A model generated the notes under the pieces. That model was not told the DNA's origin and ran no database searches. It was given only the letters and a program-made list of their open reading frames with translations. Source: Parablautia muri (GTDB taxonomy: Bacteria > Bacillota > Clostridia > Lachnospirales > Lachnospiraceae). Taken from it: a stretch of 64,000 nucleotides of DNA. Position numbers and translations under genes: made by a program. The stretch lies in NCBI RefSeq assembly GCF_009917485.1, contig NZ_QZDT01000017.1:1-64000 (forward strand). The letters run 5' to 3'. This document shows positions 1 to 8,747 of this stretch, piece by piece (position 1 is the stretch's first letter; each line of letters opens with the position of its first letter).

Positions 1-696
1 TAAATTGCCATTTATCTTATTAAATTCCTCTCCAACTGTTTTAGCATCAGCTCCGTACTCTCCATACTTCTCAATCAAAAGCATATCATCTATATTACTT
101 ACAAGAGGCTTCTGACCATCCGCAATCTGCTGCATAGCCTCTGCTACCAGCGCATCAAATTTCGCTGTAATATTATTAATAACTTGATTCTTCAATGTCT
201 CCCATGTGGGGACGGTACTAAATACCTTTTCAAGCGGCTGGATATTTAAACCAATAAAAGGTACTTTATATAATACAGTATCATTTTCCAGATCATGTTC
301 ATTGATTATATCCCCTGTGATATGGTCCGGTGCTGCCGGTTCGCCCTCAACAGGCGTTCCCTTTATAACAACCAGATTTGCTTTTTCTATATCGGTTGCA
401 GGATCCTTGCTATAGCGGATCACAATTAGGTCAACCCTGCTGTAACCCTGAAGACCATTATCAAAATTCAGATCCACATATGTATTTTCTTTCATCCGGA
501 TGTGCCTGCCCTGCATCAATGCATCTCCATCAAGCACCCTTACCTTATTATTTGAAATAATTGACGCCGCGAATTGTTTCCCGCGCTCTAATATAAACTC
601 TCCCGTTCCCATAATCGCCGCGTTAAAAGAGCCCTGATCATCAGATGTTATATGCTCCTCTCCTGCATAGCCTGTAACTAAATGTAAATTCGCCAT
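1..696 (-). CDS. Phage tail/baseplate-region structural protein, 3' end cut by window edge
   Basis: The frame opens at an ATG at 696 behind TAGGAGAATAATC and stays open to position 1, giving at least 232 residues. The N-terminus (MANLHLVTGYAGEEHITSDD) is of a kind I have seen in clostridial siphophage proteins coded just after the Gp37-like tail protein. The product appears to handle tail-tip or baseplate assembly, but no catalytic motif is visible. Residues 1-110 look beta-rich; the later part (about residues 165-230) looks helical. It follows the Gp37-like gene by 2 nt in the same leftward operon. The exact role is inferred from position only. Confidence 0.7.
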   Translation of the reverse strand, partial: MANLHLVTGYAGEEHITSDDQGSFNAAIMGTGEFILERGKQFAASIISNNKVRVLDGDALMQGRHIRMKENTYVDLNFDNGLQGYSRVDLIVIRYSKDPATDIEKANLVVIKGTPVEGEPAAPDHITGDIINEHDLENDTVLYKVPFIGLNIQPLEKVFSTVPTWETLKNQVINNITAKFDALVAEAMQQIADGQKPLVSNIDDMLLIEKYGEYGADAKTVGEEFNKINGNL

Positions 697-698
697 GA

Positions 699-1661
699 TT
701 ATTCTCCTACCTTATGAGATATTACTACCACATTATCCCTAATGGTCACTATTTTCTTTGCAATCGGTCTTGCCACAAAAATCCCCGTAGTATTTTCCCT
801 TGCACCGACAATATCCCCGATATCGTAACTTCTTGTACTGTCAAAGTTGACCTGCAATTCGTCAGAATTCCATGCTTCTTTAAGAGCTTTAATACCCCCA
901 TTTTCAAGTTCTTCGTCTGATTCTGCGTTGACGTTTTCATAGACATCTGTCACCTCATCCATTCCAAATTGAGACTGGACATGCGAAATATTGCCTGCCG
1001 TATCGGCATACAGATGGATAACCTGCCTTTCTGCCAGTTCTCCCTTTCCCAAACAAATCATATGGTTAGTATGCCTGTAATTCTTCTTAACATCAAAGTC
1101 AATCTGCGAAGAATCAAATTCATCATCCCGCGAATAATCAACCAAAGGTGCCGCTGACAGAATAACAAAGCCCTCCTGAAAGTCGATCTTCAACTTTCCA
1201 TTTACTGTTTCAAGCATGTTTCGGATGCCAAGATAGCCTTTTACATACCGGTTCATTTTATAATTATTAACTGTAAGCCCCGAACTCTCGGAGTTTGCTC
1301 TAAATAAATCCGACAATCCCATTCTGGTTAGCAATAACCCTAAAATCTGGTTAGCCTCGCCATTACATACGAGGTAATCTTCTCCTGGATCCGGCTCAAT
1401 TACCTTTGATTCTAAAATCCCATGCCAGGTCCGGCCGCCATATATTAATTGACTTGAGGCTGTCGCCACCCTGATATTATCCACAATCCCCCCATATTCA
1501 GTATCTTCAATGTATAAAATATAACCTTCTCTGCATACGTGGTTATTCGTGTTAACGGTTAATTCAAAATTGTTTTCATCCACACCAAACGCAAGATCAA
1601 AAGTAAAATTCTTCATCACACCAATATCTTCTTTTTGATCTGTCGCATAAATCAAATCCAT
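699..1661 (-). CDS. Siphovirus Gp37-like tail protein
   Basis: A 320-residue protein starting MDLIYATDQKEDIGVMK. This matches my memory of the ReqiPepy6 Gp37-like family (PF14594), tail-tip proteins of Gram-positive siphophages that sit after Dit and take the place of the Tal or endopeptidase-tail protein. No protease motif is seen. The start overlaps the end of the Dit-like gene by 10 nt, so the two are likely translationally coupled. It probably forms part of the tail-tip hub. Family assignment is moderate to good; the enzymatic role, if any, is unknown. Confidence 0.75.
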   Translation of the reverse strand: MDLIYATDQKEDIGVMKNFTFDLAFGVDENNFELTVNTNNHVCREGYILYIEDTEYGGIVDNIRVATASSQLIYGGRTWHGILESKVIEPDPGEDYLVCNGEANQILGLLLTRMGLSDLFRANSESSGLTVNNYKMNRYVKGYLGIRNMLETVNGKLKIDFQEGFVILSAAPLVDYSRDDEFDSSQIDFDVKKNYRHTNHMICLGKGELAERQVIHLYADTAGNISHVQSQFGMDEVTDVYENVNAESDEELENGGIKALKEAWNSDELQVNFDSTRSYDIGDIVGARENTTGIFVARPIAKKIVTIRDNVVVISHKVGE

Positions 1662-2506
1662 TTTGGCTCACTTCTTTCATCCAGTAAAATTACATCAAAT
1701 CCAAAAGTATTATCCCAAGTAACGGTGTTGTCCCCTGGAGGAACTTTTTGAAAAACATATGAATTTCTGTTTCTGTAGTTAAAGCAATTTTCAATTGCCC
1801 CTCCCTGCTTTGACAATCTGATGGTTTTTGCCAGACTGTCAATTGTAAGATATTCTTCTTCTCCGACAGCACAGTTTACCTGATAGCAGTGCCCTGCAAT
1901 ATAAATTGTAGGATTGATAACAGCCCCATAGATAATCAGCCTAAAATTAGTCCCGACAAAACCGGTATTATTCAAGGTTTTTCCCTTCATTCCGGACATA
2001 TAATCATATGGGAAATCAACATTATAATCTAAATTTCTCTTACTTCCCACAGGAGTTTGACCAGCTCCATCCGCAATAACTGCACCGTTTGCCCTGAAAG
2101 AAGTTTTTCCTTCTTTTACCCAGTGGGGATAATCCGTTGCAATTGTCAATGTCGTCTCTAAGTATCCTTTATTGACTAAATACTTGCTTTTCTTACTGCC
2201 TGTTACATAGCATCTTAGATAATAATCATCAATAATAATTTTCCCATGCTGCAATGCAAGGACATCTTTGTCAGCATATTCCAGCAGCCTGTTTTTTAAC
2301 AGCAGTCCTTCTTCCTCTGAAGAACAGCAAATAATAATGGGGACTGACTTTGTGACAATCCCCATATTAAAGGAAGATATCTGATTGTTGTCAGATGTAA
2401 AATTCCATGAGTAATCGCGAAGATCGTTGTAGTTGACATAGATTCCATTTTTACCCCATTCCATTTTTTCATTAATGTGATTTATAAATGTAATTTGTTC
2501 CAACAT
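1652..2506 (-). CDS. Distal tail protein (Dit-like)
   Basis: A 284-residue protein coded directly after the tape measure gene, where phage tail-family (Dit, Sipho_tail) proteins normally lie. The N-terminal half carries the short strands typical of the Dit galectin/tube fold. A TTG codon lies one codon upstream, but the ATG at 2506 is the better start. The spacing to the tape-measure stop (TAG at 2510-2512) is only 3 nt. Dit joins the tail tube to the tip complex. The assignment rests on order, size and general sequence feel rather than on a catalytic motif. Confidence 0.75.
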   Translation of the reverse strand: MLEQITFINHINEKMEWGKNGIYVNYNDLRDYSWNFTSDNNQISSFNMGIVTKSVPIIICCSSEEEGLLLKNRLLEYADKDVLALQHGKIIIDDYYLRCYVTGSKKSKYLVNKGYLETTLTIATDYPHWVKEGKTSFRANGAVIADGAGQTPVGSKRNLDYNVDFPYDYMSGMKGKTLNNTGFVGTNFRLIIYGAVINPTIYIAGHCYQVNCAVGEEEYLTIDSLAKTIRLSKQGGAIENCFNYRNRNSYVFQKVPPGDNTVTWDNTFGFDVILLDERSEPKWI

Positions 2507-2509
2507 CAA

Positions 2510-5221
2510 CTACACCTCTTTTACTAATCTTGCAAACTCGCGTTTATTCATTTGAAATTGCATGCCCAGCAGCGCATTAACCAGCTTTTCAGCAAGCCCG
2601 TCATCCAAAGTATATATAGCCTCAAGAATCAGGTTCAAAACTGCAATTAATTCAGCATTCTGCCCAGCAACCGCTTCACCGACATATTGTTTTAGCGTTT
2701 CTATTGGTGCAATAGCTTCTTTTCCTGCTTCGCCGCCAGCCATCACCTTACCGTTTGCCGGATTAATCCCGAAGGCCGTAGGCTCAAGCATTACAGCGCC
2801 TTTTTTATACCACTCAATTTCAAACGAAGGCACCGAGGGTGGATCTAAGCTAAAGCTCCCATCTATCTTAAAATGTGGAAGTTTTATTTTTGGTAACTCC
2901 CAACTAAAGTTAAACAGGTCTCTCAATTTTTGTACCGCATTTGCTACAACCTGTTTTGCTGCCTCCATCTTACTGTTAATCTCATCCTTAATGGATGTAA
3001 AAATAGAAACCACGCTATCTTTCGCCGCGGTCAGTTTGCTTACAATAGACGTACGCACATTTTCAAACGCGTTAGTTACAATGGACCAAATCGTTGAACC
3101 GATTGACGAAATAAAATTTTTGACCGCATTTAAAATACTCGTAACTGACTGCTGTGCTGCAGTCAGTTTATTAACAATGGCCATTCTGCTATTTTCGAAC
3201 GCATTGGTTATAATAGACCAAATCGCTGAACCCACAACGGAAATAAAACTTTGTATCAGCAAAAAAACATTTTGAATAAATGCCAAGCCGGCACTAAGGA
3301 TTGATTGGATTGCCTTCCACATTCCCGACCAATCGCCCCTAAAAAGTGCCGTAAAAAACTGCACTATGCCGCCTATAATATTAAAAGCAGATTGAAAAGC
3401 AGCCTTAATCTGCCCCATATTATCAAAAACCCATGTTGTGATCAATTCAATTGCCGGAAGTAAGATCCCCTGGACAACAGAAGCATAAAACCACTCAACA
3501 ATAGATGCTATCAGATTAAAAATTGTACTAAAAAGTTCTCCGATTTTTGTAAGCTTGTCTTGATTTTCTGTAAATAATTCGCTTAGCATCTCAATAAATG
3601 CCCCAATCGTTGGCAGAATCATTTCAGAATAAAAATCAGAAATAAGGCCTGACATTTCAGACCAAACAGCAGAGATCCGCGTTATTGCTGGTTGGATTGC
3701 CGTTAAAATTGTTGTAGAGATAGATAAAAACCCGTCTATCAGTAACGAAATCACCGGTAAAACTACGTTTTCAATCGTAAAAATAAGATTTTCAAATCTC
3801 TGCATCAAATTCAGGATATATGTTTCAGCCAGAGGCTGTAAAACACTCTGCACTGCTGAAAACATTTCGCGCAAGGAACCTAATTTTCCAGCGAACAGTT
3901 CAACCGTCTCCCCATTTAAACGCTGGGTAAATGTCAATATCCTCTGTCCGGCATGTAAAATTTCCTCGCCAAATCCTTCACTGAAAAGCCCTTGGAGTGA
4001 TTGTAAGGCACCGCTTCCCGAAAGCATCCCTGCAACACTTGTAAAGATCTCACTGATGCTCGAAAAAAGCACCGGAATAAGTACCTTTAAAATAGCCGGA
4101 ATTGCCGTTATGAGTTCGCCAACCAAAGCGGAAACTCCGCTTATCAATGCAGGTAAAAGCTGGCCGACTATATCAGGAAGATACCGTGCCAGAGATTGAG
4201 CCAGCTGAGACAAACCCAAAACAAGCCTTGGCAGTAATGCGGCTATCCGTGGGACAAGGTTGTCCGCCACCGTTACAACGGAATCCACCAAATTTCCAAG
4301 CAGGGCATTAAAATCCTGGTCAGGGTCGGCCATTCCTGTTAAGAAGTTAGTCCAAGCCGCCTTCATCATCCCAATAGAGCCTTGAATTGTGGTCGCCGCT
4401 TCTTTTGCAGTTGTTCCCGTAATACCCATGTTGTCCTGAATAACATGGATCGCCTCTACGATATCAGCAAAATTTTCTATAGAATAATCTGTTATAATGC
4501 CCTGCTGCTTGTTTAGCTCATTTGCATCTGCAAGCAACCTTTGCATTTCTTCTTTCGTGCCGCCATAGCCAAGCTTCAGATTATCCAGCATGGTGTAATT
4601 CTGCTTTGCAAAGCCCTGATAAGCATTCTGTATGGATTCCATTGCAGAGCCCATTTTATTTGCGTTATCTGACATGTCAATGATTGCTTTGTCTGCAACA
4701 CCAGCTGCTTTTACTGTGTCACCGTCTAAACTGTTGATCAATGCAGCGGAAAAACTTGTGACGGTATCCATATAGTCATTAGCGGAGAGGCCTGCCGTTT
4801 TAAAGGCCTCCCGTGCATGGCCGACAACAGTATCCTGCGCTGTCATCAGGCTCTTATACTCATCCTGCACATCACCAACAGATTTACCGACACTTGCGGC
4901 ATATTCTTCTATAGACTGGCCACCTGCCCCAAACAGGGTTTCTACACCGCCTACCAGCTGTTCATAATCCGCGTAGCATTGCACAGCCTGCGTTGACATT
5001 GCAACCAGTGCTCCGCCTGCAACAACTGATACAGATGCTATGATCCCAGCTGCCACCTTCGCAATAGACGATAGACCTTTTGCTATCTTTCCACCGACTG
5101 AAGAAAGTTTGCTTTGTGATTTTTCTGCTTTATTAACTGTTTCATCTATGCTTTCATTTGCCGAACTGTTATCAATGGAAACTTTTCCTATCAAGCGAAA
5201 CAGTTCTGTCAATTTATACAC
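2510..5221 (-). CDS. Tail tape measure protein
   Basis: A 903-residue protein with an Ala/Ser-rich helical N-terminus, a strongly hydrophobic centre and alternating helical segments, typical of siphophage tape measure proteins, which set tail length and pass through the host membrane. At the usual 0.15 nm per residue it would predict a tail near 135 nm (inference). A segment of about 43 residues containing TNAFEN and SKLTAA or NKLTAA is repeated in tandem and coded at about 3050-3235. The start is a GTG at 5221; AAGGAG lies almost against it, so a slightly later start is possible. It follows the G/GT chaperone pair, the standard order. Confidence 0.95.
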   Translation of the reverse strand: MYKLTELFRLIGKVSIDNSSANESIDETVNKAEKSQSKLSSVGGKIAKGLSSIAKVAAGIIASVSVVAGGALVAMSTQAVQCYADYEQLVGGVETLFGAGGQSIEEYAASVGKSVGDVQDEYKSLMTAQDTVVGHAREAFKTAGLSANDYMDTVTSFSAALINSLDGDTVKAAGVADKAIIDMSDNANKMGSAMESIQNAYQGFAKQNYTMLDNLKLGYGGTKEEMQRLLADANELNKQQGIITDYSIENFADIVEAIHVIQDNMGITGTTAKEAATTIQGSIGMMKAAWTNFLTGMADPDQDFNALLGNLVDSVVTVADNLVPRIAALLPRLVLGLSQLAQSLARYLPDIVGQLLPALISGVSALVGELITAIPAILKVLIPVLFSSISEIFTSVAGMLSGSGALQSLQGLFSEGFGEEILHAGQRILTFTQRLNGETVELFAGKLGSLREMFSAVQSVLQPLAETYILNLMQRFENLIFTIENVVLPVISLLIDGFLSISTTILTAIQPAITRISAVWSEMSGLISDFYSEMILPTIGAFIEMLSELFTENQDKLTKIGELFSTIFNLIASIVEWFYASVVQGILLPAIELITTWVFDNMGQIKAAFQSAFNIIGGIVQFFTALFRGDWSGMWKAIQSILSAGLAFIQNVFLLIQSFISVVGSAIWSIITNAFENSRMAIVNKLTAAQQSVTSILNAVKNFISSIGSTIWSIVTNAFENVRTSIVSKLTAAKDSVVSIFTSIKDEINSKMEAAKQVVANAVQKLRDLFNFSWELPKIKLPHFKIDGSFSLDPPSVPSFEIEWYKKGAVMLEPTAFGINPANGKVMAGGEAGKEAIAPIETLKQYVGEAVAGQNAELIAVLNLILEAIYTLDDGLAEKLVNALLGMQFQMNKREFARLVKEV

Positions 5222-5234
5222 ACTCCTTTCTTAC

Positions 5235-5582
5235 TTAGTAAGGGACAAATCCATTCAAGATAGCATTGGATCTTTCTATAATCTCATTTCTCTTCGCTTC
5301 ATCCGTAGCATCATTTTTCTTGCTTTCCCCTTCACTTTTAACAAGTATGTCTTTCTTAAATTCGTTAAAAGGCTTGTCAAAAACTTTATGCAGGTAAAAT
5401 TCCCAAAGCATCTGATCATTTCTATCCTCTGCTTCTTTGTTCAGCAAGAATTGGATATATTCGCTAAACTGTTTATTTTCAATCAGGGTGTCTAACAAAG
5501 AAAAAGGACTTGCATACCTTTTATGTAGCAAGTCCATAAATTCATTTAACCTAACCGTTTGATGTACTCTGAAGCAACCTTG
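5235..5582 (-). CDS. Tail assembly chaperone, T part of the G-T frameshift product
   Basis: This frame has no convincing start of its own; the only upstream candidate is a TTG at 5594. It lies in the -1 frame relative to the gene before it and is reached through the slippery heptamer at 5582-5588. After the slip, 115 residues are added to the first 164 residues of G, giving a fusion of about 279 residues. In lambda-like siphophages the G and GT chaperones coat the tape measure protein during tail assembly. Size, order (major tail, G, T, tape measure) and the heptamer all agree. The segment is charged and helical (KDILVKSEGESKKND). Confidence 0.8.
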   Translation of the reverse strand, partial: QGCFRVHQTVRLNEFMDLLHKRYASPFSLLDTLIENKQFSEYIQFLLNKEAEDRNDQMLWEFYLHKVFDKPFNEFKKDILVKSEGESKKNDATDEAKRNEIIERSNAILNGFVPY

Positions 5583-6073
5583 AAAAAATCCCAAAATTCT
5601 TCCTTTGTAACGAAATCAAGAAGCATTTTCATGAATACATCAAGGTCAAGTCCCTTAATTTCTTCAATGCTCATACCACTAACCCTGGAAAGCAAAGTAT
5701 ATATATCATTTTCACAAGAGGGAATATGTTCCATGATTTTATTTACAAGCTTAAGCGCTACACCAATACCAACAATGATTTCTTTCCCTTTAGCGTTTTT
5801 TTCCCCATTTGCAGTAGCTTCTTTTTCTACATCAGATTCCTCACCTGTAATATTTTTTTCTTTCTTGGTCACACCATCAATAATTTTTTTGATTGTGTCG
5901 CCCTCAAAGACCTCTGTCAGCTCATCAATCCCAATCTTGGTAATAAGCTTAATCATGGGAAACAGATCTGTACTGTTCAGTTTCCTGAATGTATATGGTT
6001 TTACTCTTTCTTCAATCTGCTGTACTTCCTTCTCTGCTTCATCTTGTGCCGCAACAACATTTATATTTTCCAT
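5546..6073 (-). CDS. Tail assembly chaperone (G)
   Basis: A 175-residue acidic, Lys/Glu-rich protein between the major tail gene and the tape measure gene. It is the zero-frame product of the G/GT pair and is expected to act in the cytoplasm by holding the tape measure protein soluble during tail polymerisation. Its codons 162-164 (GAT TTT TTC) form the slip site; ribosomes that do not slip end at the TAA at 5546 after 11 more codons. A stretch at about residues 70-95 (KKEKNITGEESDVEKEA) is low-complexity and probably disordered. Confidence 0.85.
   Translation of the reverse strand: MENINVVAAQDEAEKEVQQIEERVKPYTFRKLNSTDLFPMIKLITKIGIDELTEVFEGDTIKKIIDGVTKKEKNITGEESDVEKEATANGEKNAKGKEIIVGIGVALKLVNKIMEHIPSCENDIYTLLSRVSGMSIEEIKGLDLDVFMKMLLDFVTKEEFWDFFKVASEYIKRLG
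5582..5588 (-). promoter_or_regulatory. Programmed -1 ribosomal frameshift site T TTT TTC
   Basis: On the minus strand the zero-frame codons GAT TTT TTC contain T TTT TTC, which fits the X XXY YYZ rule. Slipping back one base gives the codon series GGA TTT TTT CAA, exactly the frame of the downstream ORF. The site sits 12 codons before the zero-frame stop, as in other phage G/GT pairs. Confidence 0.85.
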
Positions 6074-6109
6074 GTGTAATTTTCCATCCTTTTATTAAAA
6101 TTATTTTAT

Positions 6110-6739
6110 TTAGACCTGCGCCCCTGGGTCTGTAACATCAGTGTTCGCGTCTCTGTTTGCCGGATAATAAATATAAACTGGAAGCCTGTCAAATATTTCG
6201 CCCTCATTGTCGGCATACGGTTTAAACGTCACCGGAATAACCGTTGCCTCTTTATTGGCACCGGATAATTCGAGGCCGGATGTACAAAGAGCATTTTCCA
6301 TAATAATAATGATTGGTGTATCATCCGCAAGAAAACCTACAAAAGCGATATTGTCAATGTAGTCTTCATCCGCAATAACAGATTTAGTAGCCAGCTTCGT
6401 AAAGCCTGCTGCCTCGCTTGTTACTTCTTCGCCAATCATAGCCAGTTTTAAAGACTCGGGGGAAACTTCTACAAGATTAATATCAAGCTGCGCTGTTTCG
6501 CCTTGTTTCTGCGTTAATCCTTTAGTATCAACGGTCGCACCGTCCACATCAACCACCGTAATATTGGGTGTAAGTGTAAACTTATTACCTCCGCTTGTAG
6601 CACCAAAAACTGTACCGTTCCAAACACTTTTCTCCTCGTTCCAAACAAGATTTTTATAAATAGTACCGGCACCAAGCATTAAGGATTTTGGTGTTTTTTC
6701 TGTAATACCGGATTTTTTTAGTCCTTTAATTAGGCCCAC
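6110..6739 (-). CDS. Major tail (tube) protein
   Basis: A 209-residue protein with the strand-rich pattern of siphophage tail tube proteins (VVDVDGATVD, SLKLAMIGEEV, NIAFVGFLADD, VIPVTFKPYAD). It would polymerise into the hexameric tube around the tape measure protein. It lies between the tail terminator-like gene and the G chaperone gene, the usual place. The start is a GTG at 6739. The C-terminus is Asp/Thr-rich and short, so no extra Ig-like domain is fused. Confidence 0.88.
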   Translation of the reverse strand: MGLIKGLKKSGITEKTPKSLMLGAGTIYKNLVWNEEKSVWNGTVFGATSGGNKFTLTPNITVVDVDGATVDTKGLTQKQGETAQLDINLVEVSPESLKLAMIGEEVTSEAAGFTKLATKSVIADEDYIDNIAFVGFLADDTPIIIIMENALCTSGLELSGANKEATVIPVTFKPYADNEGEIFDRLPVYIYYPANRDANTDVTDPGAQV

Positions 6740-6751
6740 ATCTTCACTCTT

Positions 6752-7144
6752 TTAACCTTTCCATGTTTTAATTGATAAATTAACTTGTACCTTTTCAAGC
6801 TGTTCATCCCCTGATTCCACGGGCTGGCAGCCCAAAAAATAAACCGCTATAGCTTGATTTTTAACTAAAGCGGTTAATCCATCTACAGAAGGAAAATGTT
6901 TTTCAATTTTTTCAGCTTCTTCCAGTAGTTCAAACAGCGTACCGTCCGTTGTCTCACTTTCTCTGTTAAATCCATCTAAAACAAGCGTAAATTCCTTTTT
7001 ACCGTCTTCCGTAGTTGGGTCTGCTGGAAGGAGCTCACCTACAAAGTAGGGATAAGTCCTTTTTCTTTTTTTGTTTTTCATGAAATGATAATCTATACCT
7101 GCTTTTTTCATTTCAGAAGCTATCAATTTTAATACCTGTTTCAT
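6752..7144 (-). CDS. Tail terminator / tail completion-like protein
   Basis: A 130-residue protein between the HK97 gp10-like gene and the major tail gene. This slot is normally held by the tail terminator (lambda gpU, SPP1 gp17 class), which caps the tail tube and docks to the head. The helical N-terminus and the following strands (FTLVLDGF, VQVNLSIKTW) fit the class. No diagnostic motif is known to me, so the assignment is by position. Its start overlaps the gp10-like gene end by one base. Confidence 0.6.
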   Translation of the reverse strand: MKQVLKLIASEMKKAGIDYHFMKNKKRKRTYPYFVGELLPADPTTEDGKKEFTLVLDGFNRESETTDGTLFELLEEAEKIEKHFPSVDGLTALVKNQAIAVYFLGCQPVESGDEQLEKVQVNLSIKTWKG

Positions 7145-7554
7145 TATGAACCACCAAAAATTTCTTGTGCACGTTGAATCAGACTACCTTTTAATGATGT
7201 AAATGCCTTAAAAAGTGGTCTTTTCGGATGTTTACCATGTGTAAAATGTCCTTTGCCTTGTGCATCCTTATAAAACCAGCCTCCCTTTCGCCCATTACCA
7301 TTCAGGGCATATTCACCGGTTCCAAATTCTTCCCAGATAGCATTTTCATAATTGGATCCAACAAAACCCTCAAGATTGTTTTCGTCAACATTATGCTGAT
7401 AGGATCCTTTTGTTTTTCCTGTCACCACCTTGGAGTTTCTTTTTGTTCGTGCTTCCAATTCACCACACGCTTCATATAGCCAGGCTACCCCTTTATCATT
7501 TAGCGCTTTCTTCACTTTAACCGAATTATTTATAAACTGTACATTTGCACCCAT
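7144..7554 (-). CDS. HK97 gp10-family head-tail protein
   Basis: A 136-residue protein with the gp10-like pattern: a helical N-terminus (ALNDKGVAWLYEACGELEARTKRN), then a hallmark region with VVTGKTKGSY, EFGTGEYA and PKRPLFKAF. This family (PF04883) acts at the head-tail joining or tail-completion stage of siphophages. I chose the ATG at 7554 over a GTG three codons upstream, because it begins 2 nt after the previous stop and follows GGCGGGTG. It sits in the normal connector gene order. Confidence 0.8.
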   Translation of the reverse strand: MGANVQFINNSVKVKKALNDKGVAWLYEACGELEARTKRNSKVVTGKTKGSYQHNVDENNLEGFVGSNYENAIWEEFGTGEYALNGNGRKGGWFYKDAQGKGHFTHGKHPKRPLFKAFTSLKGSLIQRAQEIFGGS

Positions 7555-7556
7555 AA

Positions 7557-7925
7557 TCAGCACCCGCCAACATATTTTAAATAAATTTCCAAGTGTTCAT
7601 GTCTATTCATTGGATCATCATATATAGTTACTTCATAAATGCTGCCTTCGACTATCATCCGGCTATTTTCCGGGGTGATTTTATTTACTTTATCCGGTTT
7701 TTCTTCCTCGCTGTACTGCAACGGGAAATAATCACAAAGGAAAATATGCGTGGATTCCTGAACCTTAGCATTAAAATTTGCGCTGTTAGAATCCCCTGCA
7801 GACAAATCCAGCCAGCCTTTGAAAGATTGTACATTTTTCCACTCTGGCACATCTTCTCCAATACTATTCTGCTGTATCGTGTCCTGCACCTGGATTATAG
7901 CCGAGCAATTTCCGCCAATTTTCAT
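7557..7925 (-). CDS. Head closure / head-tail adaptor protein
   Basis: A 122-residue protein in the slot of SPP1 gp16-like head closure proteins. The beta-rich content (SFKGWLDLSAGD, STHIFLCDYFPL, RMIVEGSIYEVTIYDDP) resembles that of the head-tail joining family. It is predicted to bind below the adaptor and close the capsid after DNA packaging. It starts 1 nt from the adaptor gene. The assignment relies on order and fold impression. Confidence 0.65.
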   Translation of the reverse strand: MKIGGNCSAIIQVQDTIQQNSIGEDVPEWKNVQSFKGWLDLSAGDSNSANFNAKVQESTHIFLCDYFPLQYSEEEKPDKVNKITPENSRMIVEGSIYEVTIYDDPMNRHEHLEIYLKYVGGC

Positions 7926-7926
7926 A

Positions 7927-8454
7927 TCAAAACCTTGGTTTTATGTAGGGTTTTAAAAAGCCAAGCAGGGACACCGGATACCCCATCACCTGGTTACTTG
8001 AATCTTGATCATAGTATGTCACAGAATGCCTTGAGAGCGTTTCCGACTTGATTCCCACCTTCTGGCGGCTTCCCTTTTCCCACAGCATTAAATCAATTAC
8101 ACCTTTTTGCACATCTGCCGGATAGATTATTTTCGTAACTCTGTTAGACGGAGCATCAAACAATTCCTTGTTAACGGTTATACTGTCGGCATCTATCCCT
8201 GTAATTACATACAGTCCATCATTTACCTTTGATTGGGATATCTGCACCGTATCCCCCACCTTGAAAAAAGGCGAACGGCCAAGCAAAAGCCCTTGGCTGG
8301 CAGGGGCCTCAATCCTCATTGCACGGTTCTGGAAATTATTGTTGGTGTAACTTCTTATTAAGCTCTCAACAGCTTCCAGCTTCATGGAAAGAGCATTTTC
8401 ATCCATGCCCTCAAATTCATCCATCGAAAGCAGAGTTTCCGCTTTTACGACCAT
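7927..8454 (-). CDS. Head-tail connector adaptor (gp15/gp6-like)
   Basis: A 175-residue protein with a helical N-terminal bundle (SMDEFEGMDENALSMKLEAV, SLIRSYTNNNF), a small beta barrel in the middle (FKVGDTVQISQS, GLYVITGIDADSITVNKELFD) and a helical end (KGVIDLMLWEK). The helical parts match the adaptor class that docks under the portal; the inserted barrel is a common variation in clostridial phages. The ATG at 8454 follows AAGGAGGT at good spacing. Confidence 0.7.
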   Translation of the reverse strand: MVVKAETLLSMDEFEGMDENALSMKLEAVESLIRSYTNNNFQNRAMRIEAPASQGLLLGRSPFFKVGDTVQISQSKVNDGLYVITGIDADSITVNKELFDAPSNRVTKIIYPADVQKGVIDLMLWEKGSRQKVGIKSETLSRHSVTYYDQDSSNQVMGYPVSLLGFLKPYIKPRF

Positions 8455-8469
8455 CAGAGACCTCCTTTC

Positions 8470-8730
8470 TTACCGCTGCTCTGTTACCGTGTAGCCGCTG
8501 TGTTCCTTAAACCACGCCGCCATCCTTTCAGATTCAATGACAGCCTGACCATTTGCAAACTGTACACCACCGGCGCCAATGCCGCAATAGTCCGGGTTAT
8601 TTGAAACCTTGACCAACCATGATTTTGCCTTTGCCTCCGTTCCTGATGCCTCAATTGTACCTTCCAGCTTTTCTTTTTGAATTTCTTCCTGCTTCATTTC
8701 TTGTTCCGTTTCTGGTTTTTTAGCTGACAT
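8470..8730 (-). CDS. Small phage protein after the capsid gene
   Basis: An 86-residue protein with a charged, coiled N-terminus (about residues 1-35, rich in E/K/Q) and a compact end with NGQAVIESERMAAWFKEH. Short proteins with such an end are common between capsid and connector genes in Firmicutes phages. Their function is not known to me; capsid decoration or head-fibre roles are possible. It is 18 nt from the capsid gene, in the same operon. Confidence 0.6.
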   Translation of the reverse strand: MSAKKPETEQEMKQEEIQKEKLEGTIEASGTEAKAKSWLVKVSNNPDYCGIGAGGVQFANGQAVIESERMAAWFKEHSGYTVTEQR

Positions 8731-8747
8731 ATTTAATCATCCTTTCC

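Noticed and set aside
2562-3275. Rightward 237-codon frame
   Set aside because: Antisense to the tape measure gene and without start signals.
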